Shown here: piece after piece, positions 28,077 through 35,587 of the stretch
How positions within the stretch are numbered: position 1 is the stretch's first letter
How the letters are laid out: the number at the start of each line of letters is the position of its first letter
Program-made: the position numbers and the translations under genes
NCBI GenBank assembly: GCA_964533375.1
Contig: CAZHLW010000002.1
Coordinates: forward strand, 62,001-126,000
DNA length: 64,000 nt
Source: CALREJ01 sp964533375
Lineage (GTDB): Bacteria > Patescibacteriota > Gracilibacteria > Peribacterales > Peribacteraceae
Reading direction: 5' to 3'
The notes under the pieces: generated by a model
What the model was told of the DNA's origin: nothing
Database searches by the model: none
Seen by the model: the letters and a program-made list of their open reading frames with translations, nothing else

Positions 28077-30431
28077 CTATTTCTTCTTCCCACGCCACGC
28101 CTTCTTCGGACTGCTCCGCTTCTTCTGCAGCAACTCCGCAGCATCGGCCAGGGTGATGCTTTCCACGGTGAATTTCTTCGTGAGCGATGCATTCGTTTTT
28201 CCATCGGTCACATACGGACCGAAGCGGCCGTCTTTCACGTGAATGGTGCTTCCGGTTTCCGGATCGGCACCAAGCGTCTTGAGCGGCTCTGCAGCCTTCT
28301 TCTTGCGTTCTGCAGCGGTTGTCAGAAGCTCGACGGCTTCCGTGAGCTTCACGAGCCCCGGATCGACATCCTTGGGTAACGCCGATGTGACTTCCCCGCA
28401 CTTCAGGTACGGACCGAAGCGGCCGAGGACCACGAACATATCCTGGCCTCCGTGCTTGCCGAGGTTTCTGGGGAACGCGAGCAGACTCATTGCCTGGTCC
28501 ATGGTGGCATCGTCGATGCTGATGTGTTTCGGGAGTGATGCCGTTTTCGGGCCTTCTCCTTTCACTTTCTTCTTTCCCTTTTCCGGCGGATCAAGCCGGC
28601 CCAGCTGTACGTATGCACCGAAGCGACCGGTGCGGACGATCACTTCGAGTTTGGTTTCGGGATCAATGCCCAGTACGCGTTCTTTCAGAACGTCCGCTTT
28701 CTTGATTTCCTTCGTCTTGCTGTCGACCAATGCCTTGAACGGATTGTAGAAATTTTTCAGGAACTTCGTGCTCTCGTTTGCGCCTTCCGCAATATCATCC
28801 AGCGACTGCTCCATGCCGGCAGTGAATTTAAGATCGACGATGTCGGGGAAGTGCTCGGAAAGCAGGTCGGTGACGGTGAAGGCGATGTCTTCGGGCAGCA
28901 GATTGCGGCCTTCTTTGCGGATGTAGCCGCGCTGCTGGATTGTGCTGATAGTCGGTGCATACGTACTCGGACGACCGATGCCTTCTTCTTCGAGTTTCTT
29001 CACAAGGCTTGCTTCCGTGTAGCGTGCAGGCGGCTTCGTGAAATGCTGTTCGGGTTTGAGGTCGTGACAGGTGAGTGCTTCGCCAACGCTCAGCGGCGGC
29101 AGGAATTTTTCTCCTTCTTCATCACCTTCGGGTTTATCTTCGGGTTCATCATCTTTACCGGCTGCGTACGCGCGCAAAAATCCATCGAAGATCACACTTT
29201 GTCCCGTTGCGCGGAAACTGTACGCAGCAACAGTGATGTCTGCAGCAATGCGCTTGAATTCCGCGGGCGGCATTTGTGTTGCCATCGTGCGGTTCCAGAT
29301 GAGCGTGTAGAGCTTGAGCTGCTGGTGATCGAGCACGGCAGCGAGACTCTCCGGCGTGCGTTCCATTTCGGTCGGGCGGATAGCTTCGTGTGCTTCCTGC
29401 GCGCCCTTCGCTTTCGTCTTAAACTTGCGTGGTTCAGCCAGAACATACTCGCGGCCATACTGGTTTTCGATCGTGCTCTTCGCATCGTCCAGCGCTTTCT
29501 GGCTGAGGTTGACGGAGTCCGTACGCATGTAGGTAATCAGACCCACAGACCCTTCGCCTTTGCCCAGACTCACACCTTCATACAGCTGCTGCGCCACCAC
29601 CATTGTCTGCTTCACGGAAAAGCCGAGTTTGCGGGCTGCTTCCTGTTGTAACGTTGATGTCGTGAACGGGGGAGCGGGATTGCGCGATACTTCTTTCTCT
29701 TCCACGTTCGCAACGGTGAAGTCTTTGCCGTCGATATCACTCAATACTTTCTCACTTTCCTCTTTGTTGTTGATGCCGAACTTCTCACCGTTTTTCTTGT
29801 CGAGGAATGCAGAAAAGACCTGCTTCTTTCCGGTCTCCAGCTGCGCTTCCAGCGACCAGTATTCCACAGGATTGAATGCTTTTATTTCGCGTTCCCGGTC
29901 TACGATGATGCGAACCGCCACAGACTGCACACGTCCCGCAGACAGCCCCGAGTACACTTTTTTCCAGAGGAACGGAGAGAGCGTATACCCAACCAGGCGA
30001 TCCAGAATGCGGCGCGCGCCCTGTGCATCCACCAGTTTCATATCGAGCGTGCGCGGATGTGCAATGGCAGCTTTGATGGCAGTTTCTGTAATTTCATGAA
30101 ACACAATGCGCTTCACATTCTCTGCATCCTTCACTTTCAAAGCCTGCGTGAGATGCCAGCCGATTGCCTCCCCTTCGCGATCTTCATCAGTTGCAATCCA
30201 CAGGTCATCGGCTTCTTTCATGGCCGCTTTCAGTTTTTTTACAACCGCTTCTTTCCCATCGGACACTTCGTAGGTCGGTTCAAAATTCTTTTCGATATCG
30301 ATGCCAATTCCACTCTTCGGCAAATCACGCACATGTCCCATGCTCGCCTCCACAATGTAATCCTTGCCCAAAAAACGCTTGATGGTTTTGGCTTTGGCCG
30401 GAGACTCAACAATGACTAAATGCGTCGGCAC
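28077..30431 (-). CDS. topA: DNA topoisomerase I
   Basis: 784 residues, type IA topoisomerase that relaxes negative supercoils. The TOPRIM domain is intact (VIVESPAKAKTI with Glu9; TDEDREGEAI with Asp82 and Asp84), and the catalytic tyrosine is Tyr301 in GLITYMRTDS. C-terminal topoisomerase repeats follow (RTGRFGAYVQLG, GRFGPYLKCGE, DGRFGPYVTDG) without zinc-finger cysteines, and the protein ends in a Lys-rich tail. The start is GTG (30429-30431), because MPTHLVIVESPAKAKT aligns with the usual N-terminus. The stop is 12 bases from the hairpin of the convergent orphan gene. Confidence 0.97.
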   Translation of the reverse strand: MPTHLVIVESPAKAKTIKRFLGKDYIVEASMGHVRDLPKSGIGIDIEKNFEPTYEVSDGKEAVVKKLKAAMKEADDLWIATDEDREGEAIGWHLTQALKVKDAENVKRIVFHEITETAIKAAIAHPRTLDMKLVDAQGARRILDRLVGYTLSPFLWKKVYSGLSAGRVQSVAVRIIVDREREIKAFNPVEYWSLEAQLETGKKQVFSAFLDKKNGEKFGINNKEESEKVLSDIDGKDFTVANVEEKEVSRNPAPPFTTSTLQQEAARKLGFSVKQTMVVAQQLYEGVSLGKGEGSVGLITYMRTDSVNLSQKALDDAKSTIENQYGREYVLAEPRKFKTKAKGAQEAHEAIRPTEMERTPESLAAVLDHQQLKLYTLIWNRTMATQMPPAEFKRIAADITVAAYSFRATGQSVIFDGFLRAYAAGKDDEPEDKPEGDEEGEKFLPPLSVGEALTCHDLKPEQHFTKPPARYTEASLVKKLEEEGIGRPSTYAPTISTIQQRGYIRKEGRNLLPEDIAFTVTDLLSEHFPDIVDLKFTAGMEQSLDDIAEGANESTKFLKNFYNPFKALVDSKTKEIKKADVLKERVLGIDPETKLEVIVRTGRFGAYVQLGRLDPPEKGKKKVKGEGPKTASLPKHISIDDATMDQAMSLLAFPRNLGKHGGQDMFVVLGRFGPYLKCGEVTSALPKDVDPGLVKLTEAVELLTTAAERKKKAAEPLKTLGADPETGSTIHVKDGRFGPYVTDGKTNASLTKKFTVESITLADAAELLQKKRSSPKKAWRGKKK

Positions 30432-30469
30432 GTCTTTAATAGAGGAAGATGATTGTTGCGGAAGCCTAC

Positions 30470-30830
30470 GGAGAAAGACGGGATGTTGTCAAACAGGTTG
30501 CAGTTTAATTGAGAGGATTGGGGGTTTTGCGTTGTTTTTCTTTGGACGGAGAAAAGCCCCCTCCCCGCCCCTCCCCCGTGCCGGGAGAGGGAGTTTTGTT
30601 GGTTGTTTAAAAAGAAATTCCACCAGGAACATTTTTGCTTTGCAAAAATGAGGGCTCGTCAGGTCGGAGTCCGTCCAGGGGGGTGAAGGGGTCAGCGGAG
30701 ATGGGATTGGACGGACCGCGGTTTTTTGGTTCCTTTTTTATCGCGGAGATAAAAAAGGAACGCCCCCGCGGCGAGCGGGCGCCGAAGGCGAAAGTGCGCA
30801 AGAAAACACTATCTATCTTGCAAAATCTCT
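30470..30830. repeat. Intergenic repeat-like element with several hairpins
   Basis: About 360 bases without a supported gene. It contains a C/G-rich segment that folds back (CCCTCCCCGCCCC ... GGGAGAGGG, ~30551-30594). It also holds a perfect hairpin CATTTTTGC-TTT-GCAAAAATG (~30629-30649) and a longer one around TTCCTTTTTTATCGC and AAAAAAGGAACG (~30728-30762). On the minus strand it stays open for about 64 codons rich in Arg/Lys/Pro, which I do not believe is translated. It resembles dispersed intergenic repeats in other genomes. No second copy is in this window. Confidence 0.4.
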
Positions 30831-30860
30831 ATTTTCTGATCATCCTTTGTATTCATCTTT

Positions 30861-30901
30861 TTTGGCTTAGACTAGCGATCAGAGGAAAAATTTGGCTTAG
30901 A
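30861..30901 (+). promoter_or_regulatory. Direct repeat TTTGGCTTAGA x2 upstream of hup
   Basis: Two exact 11-base copies (30861-30871 and 30891-30901) are 30 bases apart, close to three helical turns, about 90-135 bases before the HU start. A TAGAAT -10 candidate lies near 30950. They may be binding sites for a dimeric regulator. Confidence 0.4.
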
Positions 30902-30994
30902 GAAGCCATTTAATAGCCCCCATGTCCTTGCTTTGCCCCATAGAGGTCCTAGAATGAGCGCTATTCACCTTCTTATCTTCTTCTCCCCATTCTT

Positions 30995-31270
30995 ATGTCC
31001 AAGCAGGACCTCATTACCAACATTGCCAACGCGTCTGGCATTACCAAGCGTGCTGCTGGCAGCGCTCTTGAAGCAATCACGACGATGATCACGAAGGAAT
31101 TGAAGAAGGGCAACTCCGTGACGATCACGGGCTTCGGAACATTCCGCGTGTCCAAGCGCGCCGCTCGCACAGGTGTGAACCCGCGCAACCCGGGTCAGAA
31201 AATTTCCATCCCTGCTATGAAGGTTCCGTCCTTCAAGGCTGGAAAGACCCTCAAGGACGCTGTTCGTTAA
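30995..31270 (+). CDS. hup: HU-family DNA-binding protein
   Basis: 91 residues, the usual HU size. It starts MSKQDLITNIANASGITKRA and contains the conserved beta-arm region GFGTFRVSKRAARTGVNPR followed by PGQKISIPAMKVPSFKAGK, with the Pro at the arm tip that intercalates into DNA. It organises the nucleoid and stabilises bent DNA. Single gene with a terminator directly after it. The leader (~35 bases from a TAGAAT box) lacks a clear Shine-Dalgarno. Confidence 0.97.
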   Translation: MSKQDLITNIANASGITKRAAGSALEAITTMITKELKKGNSVTITGFGTFRVSKRAARTGVNPRNPGQKISIPAMKVPSFKAGKTLKDAVR

Positions 31271-31293
31271 TAGTGTTTTTGATCACAAGAAAG

Positions 31294-31318
31294 AGCCTCC
31301 GTAACAGGGGGCTTTTTT
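31294..31318 (+). terminator. Rho-independent terminator of hup
   Basis: AGCCTCC-GTAACA-GGGGGCT followed by TTTTTT, 24 bases after the stop. Confidence 0.9.
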
Positions 31319-31350
31319 GTTGGAATGCCGACGATTCCGAGGATTCCAAC
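31319..31350 (+). promoter_or_regulatory. Inverted repeat GTTGGAAT...ATTCCAAC between hup and khpB
   Basis: Perfect 8-base arms (31319-31326 and 31343-31350). Further GGATTCC/GGAATCC words follow between 31380 and 31420, so this spacer can form alternative hairpins. The role is unclear: a regulatory leader of the next gene or a decayed repeat. Confidence 0.35.
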
Positions 31351-31478
31351 GAAAAATAAAAAGGAAATTACAAACCAATCCTCGGACTCTTCGGATTCCT
31401 CGGAATCCTTGGAATCCTTTCTCCATCAATGAAAAAACCTTCGAAATTCCGGTTTCCTCTGATATAGTCCACTCCTCC

Positions 31479-32030
31479 ATGGATACCGCCTACATTCAAT
31501 CGGCCCTCTCAGAACTCCTCAGGCTGCTCAACCTGCAACACGGGGATATTCATGTGACGATGGACGGCGACATGACCCGCGTGGATATCGACTCCAGCGA
31601 AGCAAGCCGCATTATCGGTTGGCATGGCGAGACGCTCAACTCCGTGCAGCACATTTTGAAATCGATGATCCGCACGAAAGAAAAACTGGAGCGCACCCCG
31701 CTCGTGATTGTGGATGTGGATGGCTACCGCAAAATGCAGGAAGAGAAAGTTATTAAAATTGCAGAACAGAAAGCAGACTTCGTCCGCCGTACCGGCAGCC
31801 GCATTGCACTCTCTCCCATGTCCCCGTACTTCCGCCGCATCGTGCACCTGCACATTGCAAACACACCGTCATTAAGTGATCTCACAACCGAAAGCGTGGG
31901 CGAAGGGGATTACAGACAAATCGTGATGCGCCTGAAAGAAGAGCGCAAAAACACGAGCGCTGTGAAGGGCGGCGAAGAACTGTCTCCGGTGATTGCTGCG
32001 GATGACGGGCTGGAGAATTTGGATATTTAA
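31479..32030 (+). CDS. khpB: KhpB/Jag-like KH-R3H RNA-binding protein
   Basis: 183 residues. A KH domain with its GxxG loop in RIIGWHGETLNSVQ (residues 44-57) is followed by an R3H domain with RRIVH (119-123) and TESVGEGDYRQIVM. Both are hallmarks of the Jag/KhpB/EloR family, which binds RNA with KhpA and affects cell elongation and division. The N-terminal Jag-N domain of Firmicutes is absent, as in many short homologues. Start is ATG 31479, with TATAGT ten bases upstream; the frame is open further upstream through repeat-like sequence and is unlikely to be translated there. Confidence 0.85.
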   Translation: MDTAYIQSALSELLRLLNLQHGDIHVTMDGDMTRVDIDSSEASRIIGWHGETLNSVQHILKSMIRTKEKLERTPLVIVDVDGYRKMQEEKVIKIAEQKADFVRRTGSRIALSPMSPYFRRIVHLHIANTPSLSDLTTESVGEGDYRQIVMRLKEERKNTSAVKGGEELSPVIAADDGLENLDI

Positions 32031-32126
32031 TCTAGGTGATAGGTTATAGCTTTTAGGTATTAGGCTTTTTCGAAATGGGCGGCGTATTGCTACGTCACCC
32101 ATTCCTCCCGACATGTCTCCTTCTTT

Positions 32127-32537
32127 TTATGTGTATGGATGCTCGATGATGAGTTGAGTATCGGGCCCACTGTAAGCGATGCAGGCTACTTCCAGATCAT
32201 CCTCAATTTGATACGGAATTCCCTCGACATGATGAACGTGCCAAATCAGAAGAATGACTCTTTCGGCAGTCGGCACCGCTACAACTCTCGTGGCCTTAAA
32301 CACACGTCCGACTTCCTCTTTGGAAAGTTGTGACCAGGTATTTCCCACATGTGCGAATGCCCGTTGGAGAGCCTCAACTGTCCCCGGCACGTCGGCCTGC
32401 ATCGTACAGAGCGGCGTATCAGGCTTTTGTACCTGCAACTCCACAGTCACAAACTCACCATCCACACCCAGAACCAGAAGCCTGTTCCACTGGGTATCAC
32501 TGCGAACCATTTCCCAAAGACATACCTCAGTATCCAT
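32127..32537 (-). CDS. Hypothetical protein (orphan gene)
   Basis: 136 residues starting MDTEVCLWEMVRSDTQWNRL, preceded by a good Shine-Dalgarno (AGGTGAGGTG). No signal peptide or TM; mixed alpha/beta, with a central LLIWHVHHVEGIPYQI stretch. No recognised family. It has its own minus-strand promoter directly beyond the dnaJ stop, TTGCTA (32686 to 32681), 16-base spacer, TATTCT (32664 to 32659). A ~120-base leader with a large hairpin follows. The layout matches the other orphan genes in this window. Confidence 0.6.
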   Translation of the reverse strand: MDTEVCLWEMVRSDTQWNRLLVLGVDGEFVTVELQVQKPDTPLCTMQADVPGTVEALQRAFAHVGNTWSQLSKEEVGRVFKATRVVAVPTAERVILLIWHVHHVEGIPYQIEDDLEVACIAYSGPDTQLIIEHPYT

Positions 32538-32560
32538 AGCACCTCACCTTTTTAAATGAA

Positions 32561-32606
32561 GAAAACATGCATAGAGAGGAACACTGATTCCTTCCTGCAT
32601 GTTTTC
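32561..32606 (-). promoter_or_regulatory. Large leader hairpin of the 32537 gene
   Basis: Perfect 11-base arms GAAAACATGCA (32561-32571) and TGCATGTTTTC (32596-32606), with an inner GGAA/TTCC stem. It sits between the TTGCTA-N16-TATTCT promoter and the Shine-Dalgarno. It could also end read-through from dnaJ. Confidence 0.55.
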
Positions 32607-32694
32607 GAAGAATCAGAGGACTCGCTGCGCAGAGTGCTTTCAAAAGAGCAAAGGCAAGAGAATACTGCTAAATCCGGCCTTAGCAAAGTGTTCT

Positions 32695-33771
32695 TTACTT
32701 CATCTTCTTCCACTCCTCCAAAATCTTCCTCTCCGCTTTACTGAGTTTCTTCGGAACTTCCACATTTACCACAACATAGTGATCACCAACGTGTGATGTA
32801 CGCCCGAGCTCCGGCAGACCTTTTCCTTTCATGCGGAAAATCTGTCCGGGCTGTGTACCTTCGGGAATGGTGAGTGTGGATGTGCCGTGGACAGTGTCGA
32901 CATCGACGGTGCCACCAAGGATTGCATCGATAGCGGGGATAGCGACATCGGAGCGGATATCGGTGCCTTCGCGCTGGAAACGTGCATCTTTGCGAACGCG
33001 GATATGAACGAATAAATCGCCGCTCGCGGCACCCCTGCGGCCGCTGTCACCCTGGTTTTTTATCCGCAGTGTCTGGCCGTTGTCGATGCCTGCAGGAATA
33101 TCGAGCACCACACGAACCGTATCTGCTTTGCGTCCTTCGCCATGGCACTCGTGACATTTCTTTTCGGGAATTTTGCCGGAGCCTCCACAATTGTTGCAGA
33201 CGGCACGCTGCTGGATTTGTCCGAAGAAGGACTGTGCAGTGCGCACTACTTCTCCCGTGCCGTTGCACGTGTCGCATTTGATAATTTTTGATCCCGGCTC
33301 CGCGCCATCGCCTTTGCAGATGTCGCATGTTTGCAGACGCCTGAGTTCGACGGGGTGTTGCACACCGGTCACGACATCAGCAAGTGTGATGGTCATTTCA
33401 ATTTCGCGGTCTTCTCCTTTGTTCACATCTCTCGCGCCGCGCTGTGCGCCTCCAAAGAAGCTGCCGAATAAATCTCCAAAATCCGCAGACTGCCCATTAC
33501 TGAAACCGGAGAAATCAAACCCGCCAAATCCTCCACCGCCACCACCGGGCCCATTCCCTGTTGTTCCAAACTGGTCGTAGCGCTGCTTTTTGTCGCTGTC
33601 ACCCAACACCTCGTACGCTTCGTTGATTTCCTTAAACTTGTCCTCGGCGCTTTTATCACCCTTATGCTTGTCCGGATGCCATTCTTTGCTCATTTTCCGG
33701 TACGCACTTTTAATCTCCTCCGGGGAGGCATTCTTCGACAAACCTAAAACGGAATACAGGTCTTTGGCCAT
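32695..33771 (-). CDS. dnaJ: Chaperone DnaJ (type I Hsp40)
   Basis: 358 residues. The J domain has the HPD tripeptide (residues 32-34, WHPDKH). A Gly/Phe-rich linker (GGGGGFGGFDFSGFSNG) follows, then four CxxCxGxG zinc-binding repeats (CDICKGDG, CDTCNGTG, CNNCGGSG, CHECHGEG) and the C-terminal substrate-binding domain. It stimulates DnaK ATPase and delivers unfolded clients. dnaK and grpE are not in this window. The -10 TATACT ends six bases before the ATG, so the mRNA should be leaderless. Confidence 0.97.
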   Translation of the reverse strand: MAKDLYSVLGLSKNASPEEIKSAYRKMSKEWHPDKHKGDKSAEDKFKEINEAYEVLGDSDKKQRYDQFGTTGNGPGGGGGGFGGFDFSGFSNGQSADFGDLFGSFFGGAQRGARDVNKGEDREIEMTITLADVVTGVQHPVELRRLQTCDICKGDGAEPGSKIIKCDTCNGTGEVVRTAQSFFGQIQQRAVCNNCGGSGKIPEKKCHECHGEGRKADTVRVVLDIPAGIDNGQTLRIKNQGDSGRRGAASGDLFVHIRVRKDARFQREGTDIRSDVAIPAIDAILGGTVDVDTVHGTSTLTIPEGTQPGQIFRMKGKGLPELGRTSHVGDHYVVVNVEVPKKLSKAERKILEEWKKMK

Positions 33772-33835
33772 AATCTCAGTATAGGATGAGGATGCAGTAG
33801 AGAGCTAGGGTCTGACTGTGGAAAGGAGGATTTTT

Positions 33836-33889
33836 ATGAGGATCGCTTATTTGCTCCAAAAGACCGAGAATCAGGTTTTTTGCCCTTAA
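33836..33889 (+). CDS. Possible 17-residue leader peptide or microprotein
   Basis: ATG at 33836 has an excellent Shine-Dalgarno (AAGGAGG, five bases before) and encodes MRIAYLLQKTENQVFCP before TAA. It lies in the gap between divergent dnaJ and the 33933 gene, which itself looks leaderless. Strong Shine-Dalgarnos are rare among core genes here, which makes this notable, but 17 codons can occur by chance. Confidence 0.3.
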   Translation: MRIAYLLQKTENQVFCP

Positions 33890-33932
33890 CCTAAACCTAT
33901 CCCTCGACCTCATTTTCTGCTATACTATTTCG

Positions 33933-34931
33933 ATGTCTTTCTTTTCGTCTCCCGCCGTCCGCTCCCGCGTGTTTCACATCTTTTTGGGTGTCGGAACCGT
34001 GGCATTCGGGATTGCGACCCTCACGCTTCTCATCCAGAACGACGCCGTCCTCGCGCGCCTTGTGCGCCAGAAAGTGACGACTGCGTGGTTTGTGATTGAG
34101 GAAGATGATGTGGAGAAAGGAGTGACGATTCCGGCAGACACGAATGTTGTGTTCCATCTGCCGTTTACGTTTGAGAATATCGACAGACAAGTGCTCCTGA
34201 GCGACAAAGGGAAAACCGTCCGCTACTGGGGCTACTGCTTCCCGCAAAACTACGATCCGAAACTTACCAGCACCCGCACCGGTTTTCCGGGGCTGATGTT
34301 TTTGTCGGAAAAGGAACGCGAAATCCGACGCATGAAAGCCGAAGCTGCGGAGCCGACGTTCTCGTTTAATAACCTGCCGACCAAGGCGCAGGTGGAAAAA
34401 ATGTCCGATAAGAGTAACGGCACCATTCGCCATCAGGTCGAAACATTCAAGGCCGGCATGCTGTGTTACATTATGACAGAGGCACCGCTGGGTATGGGTA
34501 TGGACCCAGATCAGGACGGACTGAATAATAAGCTGGAAACAGACGAAGGAACCGATCCGAATAATCCTGACTCCGACGGTGACGGTATTCCCGATGGCAG
34601 AGAAGCCACCACACTCACCAGTCCGACCCTCAGAGACACCGATGCCGACGGTATTATTGACGGTATTGAAGACAAAAACTGGAACGGCCGCATCAACGCC
34701 GGCGAAACCGATCCGCGCATCAAAGACACCGACCGCGACGGCCTCTGCGACGGTATGTGCCGCATCCGTCTGAGTAACGGTCAGCAGATCTATGCAGGAG
34801 AGGACAAGAACCTGAATGGTATTGTGGATGAGAAGGAAACCGATCCGCTGAAGATCAACAGTAAAAACGACGGATACGGCGATTATCAGCGTTTCCTAAA
34901 GTGTATTTTGGATGGCGGCACCGAGTGCTGA
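33933..34931 (+). CDS. Membrane-anchored protein with calcium-binding thrombospondin-type-3-like repeats
   Basis: 332 residues. One N-terminal TM (RVFHIFLGVGTVAFGIATLT) is followed by a ~140-residue extracytoplasmic region. From about residue 190 come DxDxDGxxDxxE repeats (DPDQDGLNNKLET, DSDGDGIPDGRE, DTDADGIIDGIEDKN, DTDRDGLCDG), typical of calcium-binding TSP3/dockerin-like motifs. It probably functions outside the cell with calcium-stabilised rods. -10 TATACT ends six bases before the ATG (33921-33926), so leaderless expression is likely. The gene at 34967 follows closely but has its own promoter. Confidence 0.8.
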   Translation: MSFFSSPAVRSRVFHIFLGVGTVAFGIATLTLLIQNDAVLARLVRQKVTTAWFVIEEDDVEKGVTIPADTNVVFHLPFTFENIDRQVLLSDKGKTVRYWGYCFPQNYDPKLTSTRTGFPGLMFLSEKEREIRRMKAEAAEPTFSFNNLPTKAQVEKMSDKSNGTIRHQVETFKAGMLCYIMTEAPLGMGMDPDQDGLNNKLETDEGTDPNNPDSDGDGIPDGREATTLTSPTLRDTDADGIIDGIEDKNWNGRINAGETDPRIKDTDRDGLCDGMCRIRLSNGQQIYAGEDKNLNGIVDEKETDPLKINSKNDGYGDYQRFLKCILDGGTEC

Positions 34932-34960
34932 TTGCTCTTTTTCCTTATTTGATGTACAAT
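34932..34960 (+). promoter_or_regulatory. Promoter TTGCTC-N17-TACAAT of the 34967 gene
   Basis: -35 TTGCTC (34932-34937), 17-base spacer, -10 TACAAT (34955-34960), then six bases to ATG. One of the best examples of a leaderless promoter in this window. Confidence 0.75.
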
Positions 34961-34966
34961 ACTCTG

Positions 34967-35512
34967 ATGACACACACACGACTCCTCCAAAGCTTACTCC
35001 TGGTAACCCTCTTCATTCCGACGGTTGCCCTCGCGTATACGTCGCCGGAAGAGGTCCTGAGTGGTGGTGACAACGCCCGCTTCTTCGATCCGCCTCCCAG
35101 CCCGCGTGAAGCGGAATCCGTGCAGGCTGCACAGCAGGCAGAAGTGGCAGCACGCCGCGAGCGTGAGCAGGCACTGTTGTTTGAAAAAGTGGTGACATCC
35201 TCCGCATCGTCAGAATCTTCGTCTGAGGCCGATCCTCTGCACGGAGCAGCGCCGGTGAACGGTGGGAACACCAATAGTGACTCGTCCTCTCTGAGCGCAG
35301 AAGAACAGCGAATTTTGGAACGTGTGCGTGCACAGCAGATGGACGCGGATATTGATGCCCGCGTACAGATGCTCATTGCCCAGCAGGGACTGCACAGCGG
35401 CGCACCTTTGAGTCACACAGGACCCGAAACAACCATTGCAGGCTTCGTGCTTGCAGGCGCAGGTCTGTGGACCATCTGGAAGGCAAAGCGCATGGAACGC
35501 TCCGCTCGCTAA
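34967..35512 (+). CDS. Secreted coiled-coil protein with C-terminal TM anchor
   Basis: 181 residues from ATG 34967 (an upstream in-frame ATG is ruled out by the promoter position). Signal peptide (LLQSLLLVTLFIPTVALA), a Glu/Ala/Arg-rich coiled coil (PREAESVQAAQQAEVAARRE), a Ser-rich linker, a second helix (SAEEQRILERVRAQQMDADI), and a C-terminal TM (TIAGFVLAGAGLWTIWKAKR) with basic residues after it. It would span the periplasm or wall. No family recognised. Confidence 0.65.
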   Translation: MTHTRLLQSLLLVTLFIPTVALAYTSPEEVLSGGDNARFFDPPPSPREAESVQAAQQAEVAARREREQALLFEKVVTSSASSESSSEADPLHGAAPVNGGNTNSDSSSLSAEEQRILERVRAQQMDADIDARVQMLIAQQGLHSGAPLSHTGPETTIAGFVLAGAGLWTIWKAKRMERSAR

Positions 35513-35587
35513 AAGAGAAGTGAAGGAGGTGTACGCTCATCTTTCTTTTTTCGCCTATCAACCAGACATCTGATACCGTGCTCTTCC

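Noticed and set aside
30607..30801. 64-codon minus-strand ORF in the topA-hup gap
   Set aside because: Low-complexity basic/proline-rich product across hairpins, with no start signal; better explained as a repeat element.
35529..35575. Shine-Dalgarno AAGGAGG followed by a 14-codon GTG frame before recJ
   Set aside because: The GTG is only one base from the Shine-Dalgarno, too close for initiation.
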